This document shows positions 36,442 through 50,884 of a stretch of 64,000 bases of DNA, piece by piece. Made by a program: the position numbers and the translations under genes. The stretch comes from Pterois miles (taxonomy: Eukaryota; Chordata; Actinopteri; Perciformes; Scorpaenidae): contig CAMQGK010000299.1 of assembly GCA_947000775.1 (NCBI GenBank), forward strand, positions 22,253,501 through 22,317,500. The letters are read 5' to 3'. Each line of letters opens with the position of its first letter. The first letter of the stretch is position 1. Under the pieces are notes generated by a model. The model had not been told where the DNA came from and searched no databases. It worked only from the letters and a program-made list of their open reading frames with translations.

Positions 36442-39400
36442 GTGAGAGAGAGAGTGAAACTGCGACACAGCAGCTCCGGCATGTCCGCTCGACTTTACTC
36501 AGTTCTACTCTACAATCCGACTCTACTAACTGACTCTGTTATCCTACTCTACTATCCGACTCTATTATCCGACTCTACTAACTGACTCCATTATCCGACT
36601 CTACAATCCGACTGTAATATCCGACTCTAACTGACTCTATTATCTGACTTTACTATCCGACTCCACTATCCGACTCCACTATCCGACTCTATTATCCCAC
36701 TCTATTATCTGACTCTTCTATCCGACTCTACTATCCGACTCTACTAACTGACTCTATTATCTGACTTTATTATTTGACTCTATTATCCGACTCTATTATC
36801 CGACTCTACTAACTGACTCTACTAACTGACTCTGTTATCCGACTCTACTAACTGACTCTACTAACTGACTCTATTATCCGACTCTACAAACTGAATCTAC
36901 TAACTGACTCTATTATCCGACTCTACTAACTGAATCCACTAACTGACTCTATTATCCGACTCTACTAACTGAATCCACTAACTGACTCTACCATCCGACT
37001 CTACTAACTGAATCCACTAACTGACTCTACGATCCGACTCTACTAACTGACTCTATTATCTGACTCTATTATCTCACTCTATTATCTGACTCTACTATCC
37101 GACTCTATTAGCTGACTCTACTAGCTGACTCTACTAGCTGACTACTATCCGACTCTGCTAACTGACTCTACTATCCGACTCTACTAACTGACTCTACTAA
37201 CTGACTCTACTAACTGACTCTATTATCTGACTCTACTATCCGACTCTATTATCTGACTCTACTATCTGACTCTACTAACTGACTATTATCTGACTCTTTT
37301 GACTCTACTAACTGACTCTAAAAGCTAACTCTACTAGCTAACTCTATTAGCTGACTCTACTAGCTGACTACTATCCAACTCTACTATCCGACTCTGCTAA
37401 CTGACTCTACTATCCGACTCTACTAACTGACTCTACTAACTGACTCTATTATCTGACTCTACTAACTGACTCTATTATCTGACTCTACTAGCTGACTCTA
37501 TTATCTGACTCTACTAACTGACTCTTTTATCTGACTCTACTAACTGACTCTACCAACTGACTCTATTATCTGACTCTACCAACTGACTCTATTATCTGAC
37601 TCTACTAACTGACTCTATTATCTGACTCTATTATCTGACTCTACTAACTGCCTCTATTATCTGACTCCACTAACTGACTCTATTATCTGACTCTATTATC
37701 TGACTCTACTAACTGACTCTATTATCTGACTCTGTGATCTGACTGTACTGACTCTATTATCTGACTCTATTATCTGACTCTACTAACTGACTCTATGATC
37801 TGACTGTACTAACTGACTCTATTATCTGACTCTACCTTCTGACTCTATTATCTGACTGTATTATCCAACTCTAGTAACTGACTCTATTATCTGACTCTAT
37901 TATCCGACTCTACTAACTCACTCTATTATCTAACTCCACTAACTGACTCCACTAACTGACTCTATTATCTGACTCTATTATCCGACTCTATTATCTGACT
38001 CTATTATCTGACTCTACTAACTGACTCTATTATCTGACTCTATTATCTGACTCTACTAACTGACTCTATTTTCTGACTCTATTTTCTGACTCTATTATCT
38101 GACTGTACTAACTGACTCTATTATCTGACTCTATTATCTGACTGTACTGACTCTATTATCTGACTCTATTATCTGAATCTACTAACTGACTCTACTATCC
38201 GACTCTACTATCCAACTCCACTAATTGACTCTACTAACTGACTCTACCAACTGACTCTATTATCTGACTCTACTAACTGACTCTACTAACTGACTCTATT
38301 ATCTGACTCTACTAACTGACTCTATTATCTGACTCTACTAGCTGACTCTATTATCTGACTCTACTAACTGACTCTTTTATCTGACTCTACTAACTGACTC
38401 TACCAACTGACTCTATTATCTGACTCTACCAACTGACTCTATTATCTGACTCTACTAACTGACTCTATTATCTGACTCTATTATCTGACTCTACTAACTG
38501 CCTCTATTATCTGACTCCACTAACTGACTCTATTATCTGACTCTATTATCTGACTCTACTAACTGACTCTATTATCTGACTCTGTGATCTGACTGTACTG
38601 ACTCTATTATCTGACTCTATTATCTGACTCTACTAACTGACTCTATGATCTGACTGTACTAACTGACTCTATTATCTGACTCTACCTTCTGACTCTATTA
38701 TCTGACTGTATTATCCAACTCTAGTAACTGACTCTATTATCTGACTCTATTATCCGACTCTACTAACTCACTCTATTATCTAACTCCACTAACTGACTCC
38801 ACTAACTGACTCTATTATCTGACTCTATTATCCGACTCTATTATCTGACTCTATTATCTGACTCTACTAACTGACTCTATTATCTGACTCTATTATCTGA
38901 CTCTACTAACTGACTCTATTTTCTGACTCTATTATCTGACTCTATTATCTGACTCTACTAACTGACTCTATTATCTGACTCTATTATCTGACTCTACTAA
39001 CTGACTCTATTTTCTGACTCTATTTTCTGACTCTATTATCTGACTGTACTAACTGACTCTATTATCTGACTCTATTATCTGACTGTACTGACTCTATTAT
39101 CTGACTCTATTATCTGAATCTACTAACTGACTCTACTATCCGACTCTACTATCCAACTCCACTAATTGACTCTACTAACTGACTCTACCAACTGACTCTA
39201 TTATCTGACTGTACTAACTGACTCTATTATCTGACTCTATTATCTGACTGTACTAACCGACTCTACTATCCGACTCTACTATCCGACTCTATTATCCGAC
39301 TCCACTATCCGACTCTACTAATTGACTCTACTAACTGACTCTACCAGCCGACTCTATTACCTGACTCTACTAACTGACTCCATTATCCAACTCTATTATC

Positions 39401-42400
39401 CAACTCTACTAACTGCCTCTATTATCTGACTCTATTATCTGACTCTACTAACTGACTCTATTATCTGACTCTACTAACTGACTCTATTATCTGACTCTAT
39501 TATCTGACTCTACTAACTGACTCTACTAACTGACTCTATTATCTGACTCTATTATCTGACTCTACTATCCGACTCTACTATCCGACTCCACTAATTGACT
39601 CTACTAACTGACTCTACCAACTGACTCTATTATCTGACTCTACTAACTGACTCTATTATCTGACTCTATTATCCGACTCTACTAACTGCCTCTATTATCT
39701 GACTCTATTATCTGACTCTATTATCTGACTCTATTATCTGACTCTACTAACTGACTCTATTATCTGACTCCACTAACTGACTCTATTATCCGACTCTATT
39801 ATCCGACTCTATTATCCGACTCTATTATCCGACTCTATTATCCGACTCTATTATCTGACTCTACTATCCGACTCTACTATCCAACTCCACTAATTGACTC
39901 TACTAACTGACTCTACCAACTGACTCTATTATCTGACTCTGCTAACTGACTCTATTATCTGACTCTATTATCCGACTTTATTATCTATTGTCTGACTGTA
40001 CTAACTGACTCTATTATCTGACTCTACTAAGTGACTCTATTCTCTGACTCTATTATCTGACTGTTCTAACTGACTCTATTATCTGACTCTACTAACTGAC
40101 TCTATTATCTGACTCTACTAACTGACTCTATTATCTGACTCTATTATCCGACTCTACTAACTGACTCTATTATCTGACTCTATTATCTGACTGTACTAAC
40201 TGACTCTATTATCTGACTCTACTAACTGACTCTATTATCTGACTCTATTATCCGACTCTACTAACTGACTCTATTATATGACTCTATTATCTGACTGTAC
40301 TCACTGACTCTATTATCTGACTCTACTAACTGACTCTACTAACTGACTCTATTATCTGACTCTGTTATCCGACTCTACTAACTGACTCTATTATCTGACT
40401 CTACTAACTGACTCTATTATCCAACTTTATTATCTGACTCTACTAGCTTACTCTACTAGCTGACTCTATTATCTGACTGTACTAACTGACTCTATAATCT
40501 GACTCTACTAATTGACTCTACTATCTGACTCTATTATCCGACTCTACTAACTGACTCTATTATCTGACTATTATCTGACTGTACTAACTAACTGTATTAT
40601 CTGACTCTACTAACTGACTCTATTATCCGACTCTACTAACTGACTCTACTAACTGACTCTATTATCTGACTCTACTAACTGACTCTATTATCTGACTCTA
40701 TTATCTGACTGTACTAACTCACTCTATTATCTGACTCTACTAACTGACTCTACTAACTGACTCTATTATCTGACTCTACTAACTTACTCTATTATCTGAC
40801 TCTATTATCTGATTGTACTAACTGACTCTATTATCTGACTCTGCTAACTGACTCTATTATCTGACTCTATTATCTGACTCTACGAACTGACTCTATTATC
40901 TGACTCTGTTATCCGACTCTACTAACTGACTCTATTATCTGACTCTACTAACTGACTCTATTATCTGACTCTATTATCTGACTCTATTATCTGACTCTAC
41001 TAACTGACTCTACTAACTGACTCTATTATCTGACTCTATTATCTGACTCCACTAACTGACTCTATTATCTGACTCTATTATCCGACTCTACTAACTGACT
41101 CTATTAACTGACTCTATTATCTGACTCTACTAACTGACTCTATTATCTGACTCTACTAACTGACTCTATTATCTGATTGTACTAACTGACTCTATTATCT
41201 GACTCTGCTAACTGACTCTATTATCTGACTCTATTATCTGACTCTATTATCTGACTCTACTAACTGACTCTATTATCTGACTCTACTAACTGACTCTATT
41301 ATCTGACTTTATTATCTTGCTCTAACTGACTCTACTATCCGACTCCACTATCCGACTCTACTAATTGACTCTACTAACTGACTCTACCTCTATTATCTGA
41401 CTCTATTATCTGACTCTACTAACTGACTCTATTATCTGACTCTATTACCTGACTCTATTATCTGACTCTATTATCTGACTCTATTACCTGACTCTATTAT
41501 CTGACTCTATTATCTGACTGTACTAACTAACTGTATTATCTGACTCTACTAACTGACTCTATTATCTGACTCTATTATCTGACTCCACTAACTGACTCTA
41601 TTATCTGACTCTATTATCCGACTCTACTAACTGACTCTATTAACTGACTCTATTATCTGACTCTACTAACTGACTCTATTATCTGACTCTACTAACTGAC
41701 TCTATTATCTGATTGTACTAACTGACTCTATTATCTGACTCTGCTAACTGACTCTATTATCTGACTCTATTATCTGACTCTATTATCTGACTCTACTAAC
41801 TGACTCTATTATCTGACTCTACTAACTGACTCTATTATCTGACTTTATTATCTTGCTCTAACTGACTCTACTATCCGACTCCACTATCCGACTCTACTAA
41901 TTGACTCTACTAACTGACTCTACCTCTATTATCTGACTCTATTATCTGACTCTACTAACTGACTCTATTATCTGACTCTATTACCTGACTCTATTACCTG
42001 ACTCTACTAACTGACTCTACTAGCTTACTCTACTAGCTGACTCTATTATCTGACTGTACTAACTGACTCTATAATCTGACTCTACTAATTGACTCTACTA
42101 TCTGACTCTATTATCAGACTTTCCTAACTGACTCTATTATCTGACTCTATTATCTGACCGTACTAACTGACTGTATTATCTGACTCTACTAACTGACTCT
42201 ATTATCTGACTCTACTAACTGACTCTATTATCTGACTCTACTAACTGACTCTATTATCTGACTCTACTAACTGAGTGTATTATCTGACTTTATTAACTGA
42301 CTCGATTATCTGACTCTACTAACTGACTCTATTATCTGACTCTATTATCCGACTCTACTAACTGACTCTATTATCTGACTCTGTTTTCCGACTCTACTAA

Positions 42401-44913
42401 CTGACTCTATTATCTGACTCTACTAACTGACTCTATTATCTGACTCTACTAACTGACTCTATTATCCAACTTTATTATCTGACTCTAACTGACTCTACTA
42501 ACTGACTCTACTAACTGACTCTACTAACTGACTCTATTATCTGACTCTACTAACTGACTCCACTAGCTTACTCTACTAGCTGACTCTATTATCTGACTGT
42601 ACTAACTGACTCTATAATCTGACTCTACTAATTGACTCTACTATCTGACTCTATTATCAGACTTTACTAACTGACTCTATTATCTGACTCTATCATCTGA
42701 CCGTACTAACTGACTGTATTATCTGACTCTACTAACTGACTCTATTATCCGACTCTACTAACTGACTCTATTATCTGACTCTACTAACTGACTCTATTAT
42801 CTGACTCTATTATCTGACTCCACTAACTGACTCTATTATCTGACTCTATTATCCGACTCTACTAACTGACTCTATTAACTGACTCTATTATCTGACTCTA
42901 CTAACTGACTCTATTATCTGACTCTATTAACTGACTCTATCATCTGATTGTACTAACTGACTCTATTATCTGACTCTGCTAACTGACTCTATTATCTGAC
43001 TCTATTATCTGACTCTACTAACTGACTCTACTAACTGACTCTATTGTCTGACTCTACTAACTGACTCTATTATCTGACTTTATTATCTTGCTCTAACTGA
43101 CTCTACTATCCGACTCCACTATCCGACTCTACTAATTGACTCTACTAACTGACTCTACCTCTATTATCTGACTCTATTATCTGACTCTACTAACTGACTC
43201 TATTATCCGACTTTATTATCTGACTCTAACTGACTGTACTAACTGACTCTATTATATGACTCTATTATCTGACTGTACTAACTGACTCTTTTATCTGACT
43301 CAACTAACTGACTCTATTATCTGACTCTACTAACTTAATCTATTATCCAACATTATTATCTGACTCTAACTGACTGTACTAACTGACTCTATTATCTGAC
43401 TCTACTAACTGACTCTATTATCTGACTCTATTATCCGACTCTACTAACTGACTCTATTATCTAACTCCACTAACTGACTCCACTAACTGACTTTATTATC
43501 CGTCTCTACTAACTGACTCTATTATCTGACTCTACTAACTTACTCTACTAACTGACTCTATTATCTGACTCCTCTAACTGACTCTATTATCTGACTCTAT
43601 TATCCGACTCTACTAACTGACTCTGTTATCTGACTTTATTATCTGACTCTACTAACTGACTCTATTATCTGACTCTATTATCCGACTCTACTAACTGACT
43701 CTACTAACTGACTCTATTATCTGACTCTATTATCCGACTCTACTAACTGACTCTATTATCTGACTCTAGTAACTGACTCTATCATCCAACTTTATTATCT
43801 GACTCTAATTGACTGTACTCACTGACTCTACTCACTGACTCTACTAACTGACTCTATTATCTGACTCTGACTCTAACTTACTCTACTATCTGACTCTATT
43901 ATCTGACTCTACCAACTGACTCTATTATCCGACTCTACTAACTGACTCTATTATCTGACTCTCACTGACTCTATTATCTGACTCTATTATCTGACTGTAC
44001 TAACTGACTCTATTATCTGACTCTATTATCTGACTCTATTATCTGACTCTACTAACTGACTCTATTATCTGACTCTCACTGACTCTATTATCTGACTCTA
44101 TTATCTGACTGTACTAACTGACTCTATTATCTGACTCTATTATCTGACTCTGTCTGTACTAACTGACTCTATTATCTGACTCTATTATCTGACTGTACTA
44201 ACTGACTCTTTTATCTGACTCTACTAACTGACTCTATTATCTGACTCTACTAACTGACTCTATTATCTGACTGTACTAACTGACTCTTTTATCTGACTCT
44301 ACTAACTGACTCTATTATCTGACTCTACTAACTGACTCTATTATCTGACTCTACTAACTGACTCTACTGACTGCCTTTATTATCTGAATCTATTATCTGA
44401 CTCTACTAACTGACTCTATTATCTGACTCTACTAACTGACTCTACAAACTGACTGTATTATCTGACTCTATTATCTGACTGTACTAACTGACTGTATTAT
44501 ATGACTCTACTAACTGACTCTACTAACTGACTCTATTATCTGACTTTATTATCTGACTCACTCTACCAACTGACTCTATTATCCGACATTTTTATCTGAC
44601 TCTAACTGAGTCTATTATCTGACTCTACTAACTGACTCTACTAACTGACTCTACTAACTGACTCTTTTATCTGACTTTATTAACTGACTATTATCTGACT
44701 CTATTAACTGACTATTATCTGACTCTACTAACTGACTCTATTATCTGACTCTTCTAACTGACTCTATTATCCGACTTTATTATCTGAGTCTAACTGACTG
44801 TACTAACTGACTCTATTATCTGACTCTATTATCCAACTCTACTATCCGACTCTATTATCCGACTCTATTATCCGACTCTATTATCCGACTCTATTATCCG
44901 ACTCTACTACTAC

Positions 44914-44944
<31 letters not shown>

Positions 44945-46450
44945 CTACTCTAGTTCAGTGTTTAGTTCAGTTTAGATGTAGAAATCATCTCTCTCCATGA
45001 TACAGATCTGAAATCTGTTGATTCAAACAGCAGTTCTGGTTAGAACTAATAGAACCTTGCTCTCTGTGTCTCTTCAGGGTTCTCCCCATCCTGGACCCTC
45101 ACCCTGGGGGTCCATCTCCCATTATGCCCGTCAACATGGCGATGAGGATCTGTCTGGCCAGCTCTCCTCCTTTACGCTCCTTCCTCGGTAGCTATGACGA
45201 CCGTTGTTCGTCGTCAGCCACCACCCTGTCGCAGCGCTGTGAACCCCTGCGACCTTGTCTGTCCTTCAGTAACAATGTTGCCACCGCTGTAACCACGGCG
45301 TCGGAGGCTGCAGAGATCGACAGCGGCCTGGCATGGTTGAGGAGGAAGAAGAAGAGCGTGGTGTTTGCAGACTCTCGAGGTCTGGCGCTCACCGCCATCC
45401 GTGTGTTTAATGAGGCCGAGGACGACTCGCTGACTGAGCTGCAGTTCCACCTGATGGAGATAGAGGGCACCGCTGCCGGACTACACCTGGGAGATGACGA
45501 AGGTGAGCAGCTCATCACTGACACACTGACAGCTGTTGTTGCCTGTTGGGCTGCAGTTTGCCATGTTCTGATTGGAGCAGATTGTTGATGCTACAGTCAG
45601 AACCTGGGAGGGTTTCTGGACAATAGCTGCCATTGATTAGTGTTGGTATTGATTTACTATAATAAATATATACATACATTTACATAAAGCAGCATATTAG
45701 TCCACTAACTTGTTGATCAAAGGATTAAATACTGGACTGATCTCCCTTTAAGGGACATTTTGATGTGTGATTCTTTTGCGATTAATTGTGATCAAATATT
45801 TTAATTGACTCACAGTCCTACTAACAATACAAACAAGCAAAATGAAGTTAATACTCACTTCTCTTGCAGATGCTGCTGAGTGTGTTTCAGGCCTGGTTCT
45901 GGATTTCACCCAGCCAGCTGCAGACTATCTGGACTTGAGGAACCGACTCAAAGCCCAACAGGTTTGTCTGGAGACCTGTTCTGTCCAGGAGCATCTGCTC
46001 TCGGGTACCGTTCAGGTCCAAAACCTCTGCTTTGACAAGTTTGTCTCGGTGCGGGTCACCTTTGACTCCTGGCGCTCGTTCCAGGATGTTCCGTGTCTGT
46101 ACCTGAACAACGTCTATGGCTGCCCCGACACGGACACCTTCTCCTTCTCTGTCTCGCTACCGAAGCTCCTCAAGCCTTCCAACAGGGTGGAGTTCTGCAT
46201 TCGGTACCAGACTCAGGACCACACCTTCTGGGACAACAACCACGGGGTCAACTACCGGCTGGTGGAACCAAGCGGCAGCCCGAACCAGAGCATTGAGAGT
46301 ACCGCAGGACTGGAGATCCAGAGGGACCGCGGCGGAGGAAGGAGGGAGGAGATGGACTTTGATCCTTTCGGAAGTCCCAGGACGTCAGCGGGGATCTTCC
46401 CTGAGTGGCAGAGCTGGGGTCACATCGAGACCAGCGCACCCTACTGGTAG
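36428..46450 (+). CDS. ppp1r3c: PPP1R3C-like glycogen-targeting PP1 regulatory subunit (3 coding exons)
   Basis: PPP1R3C (PTG) tethers protein phosphatase 1 to glycogen and promotes dephosphorylation of glycogen synthase and phosphorylase, favouring glycogen storage. Exons: 36428-36441 (14 nt), 45078-45502, 45870-46450; total 1020 nt, 339 residues (human 317). The start MNCTR/VLPILDP aligns with human MSCTR/MIQVLDP with identical spacing. Then come MPVNMAMRICLASSPP and RSFLGSYDD, the PP1-docking RVxF-type motif KSVVF (residues 97-101) followed by ADSRGLALTAIRVF, and a CBM21 domain (about 177-278) with WDNNHGVNYR (267-276). The end PEWQSWGHIE matches human PEWQSWGRME. PPP1R3B shares the CBM21 but not this N-terminus. 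The extra intron between exons 2 and 3 is absent from human PPP1R3C as I remember it. Confidence 0.92.
36500..44905. repeat. 8.4-kb 13-bp minisatellite filling ppp1r3c intron 1
   Basis: Two interleaved 13-mers, TGACTCTACTAAC and TGACTCTATTATC, with point variants (ATCCGAC, TGTACTAAC, ACCAAC, AGCTGAC), total about 640 units. Longer blocks recur: 37440-38200 reappears about 850 bp downstream (marker TCTGTGATCTGACTGTACTG at 37731 and 38581), and a CTCTACCTCTATTATC marker recurs near 41380, 41920 and 43150. Thirteen is not a multiple of three, so every frame hits TAA or TGA. The array starts about 58 bp after the exon 1 donor and ends, via a short ACT run (44906-44950), about 130 bp before the exon 2 acceptor. 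Confidence 0.97.
45078..45502 (+). CDS. ppp1r3c: ppp1r3c exon 2 (PP1-binding region)
   Basis: Acceptor GTGTCTCTTCAG at 45077, phase 2; donor GACGAAG|GTGAGC after 45502, phase 1. It includes the internal MPVNMAMR, which could look like a start, and the KSVVFAD motif. Confidence 0.93.
45870..46450 (+). CDS. ppp1r3c: ppp1r3c exon 3 (CBM21 glycogen-binding domain, stop)
   Basis: Acceptor TTCTCTTGCAG at 45869. It encodes VLDFTQPAADYLDLRNRLKA, SGTVQVQNLCFDK, VTFDSWRSF and the WDNNHGVNYR block, ending PEWQSWGHIETSAPYW with TAG at 46448-46450. Confidence 0.95.
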
Positions 46451-48689
46451 GATCACCACAGCACATGTTTTAATGTTGCACTCACAGAGATTCACATGAG
46501 CACTTAGATGCCACATTAGATTCCCCCAGAGGTTGTCTAGGTGAGTTTGTAGGATTGTTGCTTTCACTGGAGCCACTTTAGCCCCAACATGACCTGTTCA
46601 GGATTCGTCGTTATGAACCACTGGATGGATTGGAAGGAGCCTCGGCCCAAGAAGGGACTAAATCCTGCTCATTTGGGTTTCCCAGAATCCTGCTGTCTGT
46701 AAGAATCAGACCCGGTTCACATCTGGTCTTCCTTTGCTGTAGCACAGTTAAGTATGCTGGATACATGGTACGGCCTCATGGGAAATCTTTAAAACCATAC
46801 AAAGGGATTTGTAGGTGCTTTGCTAAAACATTTCAATAATTCAGGAGTTTGCCGTGCGTCATGCCCGGTGCTTCCCAGATGAAATGACGGGACGTGTTTA
46901 TTCCATTCTGGTGATGCTGGATACAAGATGTTTGTGAGGAGCACTACCAACCCGAGCTTTAAAGACGATCATGAGTCATATGGGCTTTGTCAAAGCATCC
47001 GAAGGACATGGTAACTTTCATAAGGATCGACCAGGTGACCTGCAATGCTTCACAAGTCTGACACAGATTCATAAGTACATTATTAAAACCTCCTAAAGAC
47101 CCATGATGGGTTCAAGGCATTACCAGCTTCAGTATCATTTGTTAACTTTAACAACATTTGGCTCCAATTTTCATTGAAGAGTTGTTCGTATAAATCATCC
47201 AAATGATCCACATTATCCAGAATCACAGCTCTGATTCTGACAACCCAACAACAAGAGGATGGCTGACTGAAGGAGGATTCAGGATGGGACTTGTTCCTCA
47301 CCTCAGACCTCCCTTCACTTCTTTTTCTTTTCCACCATCACCACTAATTCTTAACAGAAACCTGGTCAGCTGCCAGTGAAGACCAGCAGCCTGAACACTG
47401 TGTTCAAAAGAGAGAAATCAAACAATCAACCCTTCTGTGGTCTGTGGTTCAGGTTGATCAATGGTGTCAAACCTCGATGTCTTCAGGCTCAGTTCAACGA
47501 ACACTAAAACTTACGTGGACCCAAAGTAGAGTGAATGAAGAGAGGGAGCGGTTTTAAATTGTCTATAAGTAATAAACACACAGCTAACACTGCTAGAGGG
47601 TCATAGATATTTATATATAGATATTTTATGGCATTGTTGTTTTAGTGGAAAATCTTGCACATTATACCTTTTTAATACTTTATGACGACTAAAGCACATT
47701 ATGAACTAAATGATGGGGACATTGAATTATCTTCTACAACACATCCCCCATAATGCCTCAGTGCTCTGGGATGCATCTCTCTCAATAAACTACTTACTGC
47801 AGCACTTCAGCTAACTAAACTAGCTGCCTGCATTTGATCCAGCAGTCTCACTGCAGTCACTGAAATAGTCACTAAATTTAATCTCTCTGATTCATGGACA
47901 CAGACACAAATTTCACTTGTTTGTGAAACTCAGCACAACTTTCAACAACCAATATTTTCTTGCATTTTCCTACAAATGTCCAGCAGTCAGTTGACTTGGT
48001 TAGGTGTAGGAAAAAAATTACTTTGGTTTAAAGATGGTGGTTTGGGTTAAAATAACAACAGAAGTGCTGTAACTTCAGTACGTCAGGTACGAGACAAATA
48101 AATCATTCACCTCTGGTTTCATATGGGACATGACCAGTGGTCTGCTGATGGAGGTCTGGTGTTTTAGACACCCACCCAGACCTCCCTCCCTACACACCGT
48201 TCGCCTCTCTACACTTCCTCTTTCATCATTCTGTGGTTTACATACCAACTGGTTTAGTGCTGGCTGTCATGAGGAAAAAGTAAAATTTATGTCTTTGTAC
48301 ACAAATCAGTACATTGAATTTCATGAGTAGTCTGATCTGCTGTGCGGCAGGTTTGATTTGTGAAGTTGATTCCTTAGTGGCTAGCATAGTAGTTAGCATC
48401 AGTAGTTAGCATCAGTAGCTAATCCACAGCTGTGAATGAAGGAAGTAAATGAGCTCCACCTGTAGTGAGTTAGAGACACTCAGACTAACAGTATAAACTC
48501 AATAACAAGAAAAGTATATAGAGGACACTGAAACTGTATATTAATTGGCAAATTAAAATACATGTAAATTTCAAGACTACTTAGTTAATTTGTCTTAGTT
48601 TTGACTCACGTTGCACTTAATGAAATCCGACTTTGGTGTCAACGTGATGACAGCAAATTAAATAACGGTTTTATTTCCTGATGCAGCAC
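46451..48689 (+). other. ppp1r3c: ppp1r3c 3' UTR and flank
   Basis: AT-rich, no repeat recognised. AATAAA signals occur near 47571, 47784 and 48096, any of which could end the transcript. Small open frames here have no recognisable domain. Confidence 0.5.
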
Positions 48690-48975
48690 AAAGGTTTATT
48701 CATCACACGGCTGTGTTGAATACTCAATTCTGATTGGTCAGTCGCAGCATTCTGCGGTCTGGAGACTGTTTGTGTGGGTAACAGACCGTTGCTAAGGATA
48801 CCGTTGGTATGGGTAACAGACCGTTGCTATGTATAACAGACTGGTGGCATGGAAACATTTCTGATGACTAGAGGACCGTTTTTGTGTTAAATTATTGATT
48901 TCTGTGTAATAAGCAGGATAATATACAGCTGGCGGGTCATTGTGGTGAAATCAACCCTGACAGGGCGATGGACAT
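48690..48975. mobile_element. Dispersed fish repeat containing ACCGTTGCTATGTATAACAG units
   Basis: Contains ACACGGCTGTGTTGAATACT, TTCTGATTGGTCAGTCGCAG and GCATTCTGCGGTCTG, then two or three imperfect 20-bp units (GTAACAGACCGTTGCTA...), and CAGGATAATATACAGCTGGC and CCTGACAGGGCGATGGACAT further on. I recognise this arrangement as a common teleost mobile-element relic but cannot name it. Confidence 0.65.
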
Positions 48976-49910
48976 CAGCATTATCCCACACTGTCGTTAG
49001 CATGTGGCTAACCATCACTGTTCTCCTTGGTAACGGGTAGTTAATGACCTGAGTTGTTGCTATGTACTTTAGCCACCTACTGTAGTCCTGCTGTCATGGT
49101 AACAGCTGTAGACGGAGTGGTACAGCTAAACCTGCACTTCTGTTAACTCCTGTAGCTCCTGTGCCCTGTGTGTGTTGGTGTATATGCACTGTGTGGGTCA
49201 TGTGACAGGAAGTGTTGAAGGGACAAGTAAAGTGTGTTTAAAGTGAAGTTTATGTTGTCTAGATGTTTGAACGGCTGCCGGCGGCCTCGTGCTGCGTTCA
49301 CGTCCCGTCACAATTATTATAACTTGAAGAAACAAGCGGTGCCTTGTGCTCCTGTCGTTCTTAGTTTTTATTAAAAAATGTTGCAGTGGACACCTTTAGT
49401 AAGAATCAACGAAATGTAACTAATAAAATGAGGCTGGTTGTATTTCTACGTATTTATTTTAATATTAAATTCTGAGCGCACCATTTGAGCTAGCCAACGG
49501 CAGCCAGGGTTAGCACATGCTAACAGACGTGATTAATGCCATTTAACCTGGCTAGCTAGGGAGCTAGCCGGCTGCTAGCATTAACAGCTGTACTATATTG
49601 TAAAGTGCAATGTAACGATGATGGTATACTGCTGAAGCAGGATGGGATGTAAGCAGGAAGTGATTGACCCTTAATTTTGTGTGTTTCCTTTCAGAATAAA
49701 AATCTAATGTTTATAGTGTTTAACGCCTCTTTTGTTTCTTTTTCTGCCAAACGTTATGACATCATCGGTGACATCACATTAATTACATTCTTGTAATATA
49801 TTTGTTTGACTTTTTCTACTTGACTTAGTTTACTTACATACTATCAATGTATTAAATACTATTAAATTCTATTAATATATTATATACTATTTTACTATTT
49901 ATGCATGTAT
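48976..49910. other. Unassigned intergenic sequence
   Basis: Includes a GCTAGC-rich portion (49485-49580) reminiscent of 30758-31437, and AGAATAAAAATC near 49695. No gene recognised. Confidence 0.5.
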
Positions 49911-49914
49911 GGGC

Positions 49915-50235
49915 TTGTCGAGGGGCTGCACGGTGCGCTGCAGTGGTCAGCAGAGGGTCGCAGGTTCGATTCCGGCTTGGCCTCCTTCTGTGTGGAGTTT
50001 GCATGTTCTCCCCGTTTTATTGTGGGTTTTCTCCGGGTACTCCGGCTTCCTCCCACAGTCCAAGACATGCAGGTTAACTGATGACTCTAAATGTTCTGTA
50101 GGTGTGAATGGTGTCTGTATCTATGTGTCCTGTGATGGACTGGAGACCTGTCCAGGTGAACCCACCTTCACTCAATACCAGCTGGGATCAGCTCGAGACC
50201 CCCGAGACCCCTAACAGGATAAAAGGTTGAAGATG
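49915..50235 (+). mobile_element. Fish dispersed repeat (GTGGAGTTTGCATGTTCTCC type)
   Basis: Starts near GGGGCTGCACGGTGCGCTGC and has a tRNA-B-box-like GGTTCGATTCC. It contains the widely shared fish phrases TGTGTGGAGTTTGCATGTTC, GGTACTCCGGCTTCCTCCCA and GTCCAAGACATGCAGGTTAA, ending in ATGGATGG. Superfamily unknown to me. Confidence 0.8.
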
Positions 50236-50884
50236 GATGGACGGACATGATACGATATTATAAAATGGTTCGGTCCTTTGTTTAGATTACAGATTATGGT
50301 TTAGATTATAGATTATAGAGTATCAGTGTTGATTAAGGCTCTGAGAGGACACACCACTGTCATCCATTTATTCTGAAGGCATGATTTTATTATTACTATA
50401 TGCACTAATTAAAACATAGTTATTAATATCATATTACATCCCTCAATGTGACCCAGAGGTCCTTAGATGATGAAGATGCCTCATCAGTTCTCCAGTTTGT
50501 CCACTAGATGGAGACAAAGTCCATAAGGTTCTCAGTCTGGTTCTTCTACAGCCTGGAGACATAAACTTAATAAAACATAAACTTGTTTTAATTCTTCATC
50601 ACTGTTTAGACTTCTTCACATGTTAATGTTTTATTACATTTAGTTTATTAAAATTATTGAAAACAGGGAACTTTGTTTTATCTTCAGAGAAGTAAAAGAT
50701 TTCAGCCAGCAGAGGATGCCATGTCACCACCGGAGACCACAACCAGCACCGGCCACAACTCCACATCAACACTTCTTCTTCTTCTTCTTCTTAAAACATT
50801 AAACTTATTTTTACATGTAAACATGAATGACTGCATTAAGAAAATCATGTGGAAAATAATAAGAACAATAATAATAATACTAAG
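50236..50884. other. Unassigned intergenic sequence
   Basis: AT-rich; short (CTT)n near 50774 and an ATA run near 50855. No gene seen. Confidence 0.55.

Noticed and set aside
36379..36585. 68-codon frame spanning the ppp1r3c donor; and an alternative start MSARLYS at 36481
   Set aside because: The first runs through the exon 1 donor into the minisatellite. The second has no suitable donor in phase 2, while MNCTR fits both phase and homology.
45124..45588. ppp1r3c start at the internal ATG 45124
   Set aside because: Homology continues upstream in frame (VLPILDP) to an acceptor at 45077, and the 14-nt exon at 36428 supplies the family start.
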